DNA from: Pinus tabuliformis
Lineage: Eukaryota; Streptophyta; Pinopsida; Pinales; Pinaceae
Direction: 5' to 3'
Assembly: GCA_031772625.1 (NCBI GenBank)
Contig: CM062819.1
Location: 821,353,503 to 821,417,502 of the forward strand
DNA: 64,000 nucleotides
Numbering within the stretch: position 1 is the stretch's first letter; each line of letters opens with the position of its first letter. Shown piece by piece: positions 60,062-64,000 of the stretch. The translations under genes and the position numbers were made by a program. The notes beneath the pieces are model-generated. The model ran no database searches. It saw only the letters and a list, made by a program, of their open reading frames with translations, and was not told the DNA's origin.

Positions 60062-63000
60062 ACATGGGATATACATAAATGCTGTTACTAGCTTTTTAGA
60101 ACTCCACACATTTCATTCAGAGATAAGTATGCCTGGAAATGCATAATAGCAAACATATGCCAATAAAATATAATGCTGCATGAATCATTTGCAACTTCAA
60201 TGTATTTCATAGTGCAAGATGGTTGTTTTGGGGCATTCAAAACTCTCAATTTCCTGTTTCAAAAAATATGACGCATGATTCCATCATATTTTTATTCACA
60301 AGTATAACAGATATATTTGCATTGCTTGAATGGAAACTATATATAGAAGCCATCCATGTTCCATGAATACTTCCTTGATTAATGATTCACTGAAATTGAT
60401 CCAAAGGTCTATGCCACGGTGAGCCTATCTGATTCAACCTTGGATGTGTAATGTCAAAAGTTAGAACACATTAGTAAAACTCAAAACAAGTTTTTGTTCA
60501 TGCAAACGAGGAACAAATTGAATTTGATTTATTGTTTCTTGTTCCAAGCAAAGAACAGTACAAATTAAGGAAATACGTTTAACTTCTTCTAGGCTGGCTC
60601 TTCTCCTTTATTTTCTGCTTCGCAAGCAGTTTCCTAACAAGAATCATCTGTGAGAAGAAACTATGTCGTAATAATAGTAACTAGTTTAATATCTATTATA
60701 AACAGTGATCTGCTGTTAAAGTTTTGGTACAATATGATTATTATGTCTACAACTAACTCATGAAAGTCCTTTGTAATGCCCAATCCAACATTACCTGGAT
60801 TCTAGTTAATGATATTTCAACAGACTATTCATAAAGCCTCCCTTTGCAGTTATCAACAGACTAATCATAAAGCCTCCCTTTATAAACTGCAATATTACAC
60901 CACCTTTGGTAGTTCCCACGGATATCATTTTCAAAGCTACAATCTTAACATCTGTAGTCTGTTTTTGGAATTTGACCTAATATTATAGACCCATTGGAAA
61001 CTACTTCCCAACGAAATAGAAATTCTACATCCTACTTGCACAATAGTTCTCAAACTCACCTATCACAGATTGGTCATGTTTGAAACCAACGGTATTCTTA
61101 CTCAGAAATTACTTTTGTTATTTTGTTGCAGATCATAGTTTCTGCTACTGGTTCAAAATGCATGGCTCATTTCAATTTTCATGGGCTCTCCTCTCATGGC
61201 CTCACCAGCACAGCAGAGAAACCTTGGAGACAGTTGCAGGTTGCAACTTGGAGACATTTATCACTACCTCATTGCATCTTCAATGGAGTGTCCTACACAT
61301 GGATGGTACCCAAGGGCTTAGGACCACACGGATGATGTAAGCTTGAAGGGCCCTGGATGAAGCACTACCTACCTTGGGAAAGTCCAAGGCACACTTATGG
61401 AAAGTTAGGGATCAAACAAAGGCCCAAGGAGAAAATGCCTACATTTAAAGGTGCCATGTGACACTAAAAGTGTACTTGGCATGGTCAAAGGCCCACTTAA
61501 TGTAGAGTGCTTGTTACCCCTCATGTCAGCAAGAGTACATATGAACATTGTTGCAATATTAATCACCACCATTATAAGCTCAAGTTCACAAGTCAAAAGC
61601 AACGTAAAAACCATGTAAGGCCTTGAATTAGGTATCCTATGCCTTGTATCTTATCATTAAGTCTGTATCTTGTCGCTTTGGTTGGACCATGGCTGGCCCC
61701 TTGAGGTTTACTTCAGGGTCCTTTTGTCCTGTACAAGATTTGAGGGGTGTTACCACTCAAACCAGCAAGGGACCTAAATGGGGTTCCTAAGAGGGCAACT
61801 GTTAGGTTAAGGGCAACAGTGGAGGCTTAGCCCACTGTCACCATAGCTAAGTCTCCCTGCTCTTTACGGACTTTCACCAATGGGAGGAGTCTCGGTAGTG
61901 TAGGGATCACTTGTAAAGTATATGTCAATTGATAGGTGAGAAGTGACCCTGGAAACCCTTTCCCAAGGATGGAGTGAAGAATGAAACTTGCTTGCTCTTT
62001 AAGCAAGGGACTTGGTCCACCAAGGGTAAGGGGTGAGGATTGGAAGGTTGAGGGAGAAGGAATAGGCTTATAGGCTAAGTTCTCAATCCCTATCATCCTT
62101 GGGAAACTTGGATTCCCAAATGGTCCTTGACAAATAATCTTTATTGGGAAGTGGGACCACACGGGGCCAAGTATACCCAGTCCAATTTTGGGGATGGAAT
62201 GTAGCAACCAATGATATTCCTATCCTAGACAAGGTGAAAGGAAAGGACAAACAAGAATATTTACCTCGAAAGGTTGAAATGATCCTGTTGAGGTCTAGTC
62301 TTGGGGAAGCCTAGGCAAAATTCGATCCTAGAGCTAGGGCTTGGGACTCCCAGAGATTCCACTGCTAGAATTGCCTCAAATTTGGAGGAGAGGGAGGGGA
62401 CCCACCAACGCAGTAGCCTGTAGGAGATCGAAGTTTTTCCTTGGGTCAATTCCCGGGAAATTGATGCCCTAGGTGACCTAATGGGGCTAGACTTGGGGAA
62501 AAAGGGGAAAATGGTAAAAAGAGGGTTGAAATGATCACCCCTTTTAAGGGGCCAGTGCCTTTCACTTGGGGATGTGGAGTCAAGGATGGTGATGAGTAAG
62601 AACTTGGTTTCTTGATCAAGGAGGCCCAAAAAGTGAGCTTCATCTAATGTTGAGAGAAATAAAAGAAAAGTGACCTTCAAGCATTTATACTTCAAAGAAA
62701 ACGATGCAAGTTTATCGATACAAATAATCTCTAGGATATTTCATTCATATAACATTGGCCCATACATTAAATTAGGTAAAACATGCTCAATTCCACATTT
62801 TGATTATGCAACAACTAGCCCTAATTTTAGTAGTATGCAGCAACAAGAATAATAACATCAAAATTTACTTACAATGTTATAGATTATATCCAACCAGCGT
62901 TTCGTTTACAAGACAAAGTTCCAAGACAAGATAAACAACCCAAATCCATACGTCAAAATTCACCCATCTCCAAAAAAATATCCTCCAAGGAAAAAATGTG

Positions 63001-64000
63001 AAGTTCTCTATGATTAGAGAGATCCCAAGTCAAGTGATGATACAAATGAATGTATCTAACATCAATATATAGCCTCCTAAGGAGTTCGAATTAGCCTATG
63101 GGCCTACATTAGCCCCTAATGATAAAATAATGTGCAAATAAAACCCCTATTTGTGACAAGCCCACCAAACTAGCTCAAAAGTGTAAAAATAAGCCTCACA
63201 AGGGGCCAAATAATAATATGTACATGTCATAAGGCCCTCCAAAGGCTCAATATTATCCTGAAGTGCCACATTGAGAAATAAATTCCTTAGAATATGATGG
63301 ACAAGGGGGTGGCCCCTTCTTCTCCAAGTAGTAGACCTGTGGTGCTCCTAGTGGGTCCGAGGGCACTTAAATGACCCCATGGACCTCCATATGAATTAGA
63401 GATGCTTGTAGATCCTCTGCAAGGGTCCAAGTGGTGGAATGAATGTTGCCATGACATCGTACAAGTCCTGGGACACCTGTCAAAAGTGTGGGGTTCCTGT
63501 GGGGACCTGCTACGCATAATGTACCAAGCATATCACCATCATCCCAAAAGTGGATCGCGAGTAGTCTCTGAGCATCCATGAAGATCCGTGGAGTGTTGTT
63601 TGCTACTGTGGAGGCTCATGGCTCTCTATGCATAATCCACATGTGCCAATGTAGACCTCTGGGGGTTAGGATTCCATATAGGGAAACCAAACCCAAATGG
63701 AAACCACCTGTAATCCTGCATAAGATCCAATGCGTCCCCTAGGCTTCCAGTACAACCAATCATTAAAATAATTGGGTAAAAGAGCTTACAAATCATGGAT
63801 AACAAAGTGGGCACTTCATAATGGCATGCCCTTCCGTAGTGGGTTTTGGCATGTGCTAGTGTCTCCAAGCTCCAAAGGGGGTTAGCCAAGTACCTTATTA
63901 GGTGGTTTCAACCCTTAAAGGGGATAGTATGTCCAAGGTACATCCCTCTAATGGGGCTAGCAAGTGACAAATAAGTGGAATGAAATAGGGAATGAGAGGG
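60062..64000. other. Unclassified sequence upstream of the recognised kinase exons
   Basis: No further LRR exon could be identified on the minus strand; the upstream part of the receptor gene is probably beyond the window or behind a long intron. The segment 61700-63990 is moderate in GC and has minus-strand frames of 126 (61827-62207) and 144 codons (62261-62695) without recognised domains. They are Pro/Ser/Leu-rich, have neither a plausible neighbour nor supporting motif, and are probably chance frames in repeat sequence. Confidence 0.4.

Noticed and set aside
60577-60660. Possible additional upstream exon of the receptor-kinase gene on the minus strand
   Set aside because: An acceptor-like site is present but the translation shows no leucine-rich repeat pattern.
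61827-62695. Two minus-strand frames of 126 and 144 codons
   Set aside because: No recognisable domain, Pro/Ser/Leu-rich composition and no gene context; more likely chance frames in repeat-derived DNA.

Overview
The window is a plant nuclear segment, most likely from a conifer or other gymnosperm. The reasons are: a receptor-kinase gene of a land-plant family whose introns reach about 4.8 kb; a density of old nested retroelements; plant-type L1 LINEs that carry RNase H; and a Penelope-like element with a GIY-YIG endonuclease, a group known in plants mainly from conifers. The species cannot be told from the sequence alone. No bacterial-style operon, CRISPR array, rRNA or convincing tRNA gene is present.

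Layout. 1-10.6 kb: AT-rich sequence with tandem duplications, a decayed plus-strand LINE 3' end (zinc-binding region plus RNase H, about 3.85-4.9 kb) and two unclassified degenerate coding-like stretches. 10.6-17.1 kb: a full-length minus-strand L1-type LINE (LINE-A) with an exact 15-bp target-site duplication (TSD). 17.1-19.7 kb: AT-rich spacer. 19.7-22.8 kb: a 5'-truncated Penelope-like element; its ORF (RT plus GIY-YIG) is separated by about 1.2 kb of almost pure A/T sequence from a pseudo-LTR fragment in which a minimal hammerhead ribozyme can be folded base by base. 23.5-29.6 kb: a second full-length LINE (LINE-B) of the same family with an 18-bp TSD. 31.2 kb: a long imperfect hairpin. 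31.9-46.6 kb: polypyrimidine DNA split by a small LTR retroelement (314/315-bp LTRs, initiator-tRNA primer site), itself split by a 10.2-kb Ty3/gypsy chromovirus on the minus strand (2.6-2.7-kb LTRs, 5-bp TSD). 50.9-60.1 kb: the 3' part of an LRR receptor-like pseudokinase gene of the MRH1/MDIS type on the minus strand, eight exons whose splice phases all agree. 60.1-64 kb: unclassified, probably repeat-derived.

The only host gene that looks functional is the receptor-like kinase; its reading frame is open through all eight recognised exons. All transposons are damaged by stops, frameshifts or truncation and are probably immobile, although LINE-A and LINE-B keep clean insertion boundaries.

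The least familiar object is the small LTR element at 32.4-45.9 kb. It appears to encode one protein: an aspartic-protease-like fold whose catalytic Asp-Thr/Ser-Gly is replaced by Asn-Pro-Asn, followed by a coiled coil, with no reverse transcriptase or integrase. A second, diverged copy of that protease-like domain, also with an Asn-Pro active-site replacement, lies in the large intron of the receptor-kinase gene near 57 kb. Together they point to a family of non-autonomous elements that carry a dead protease domain.
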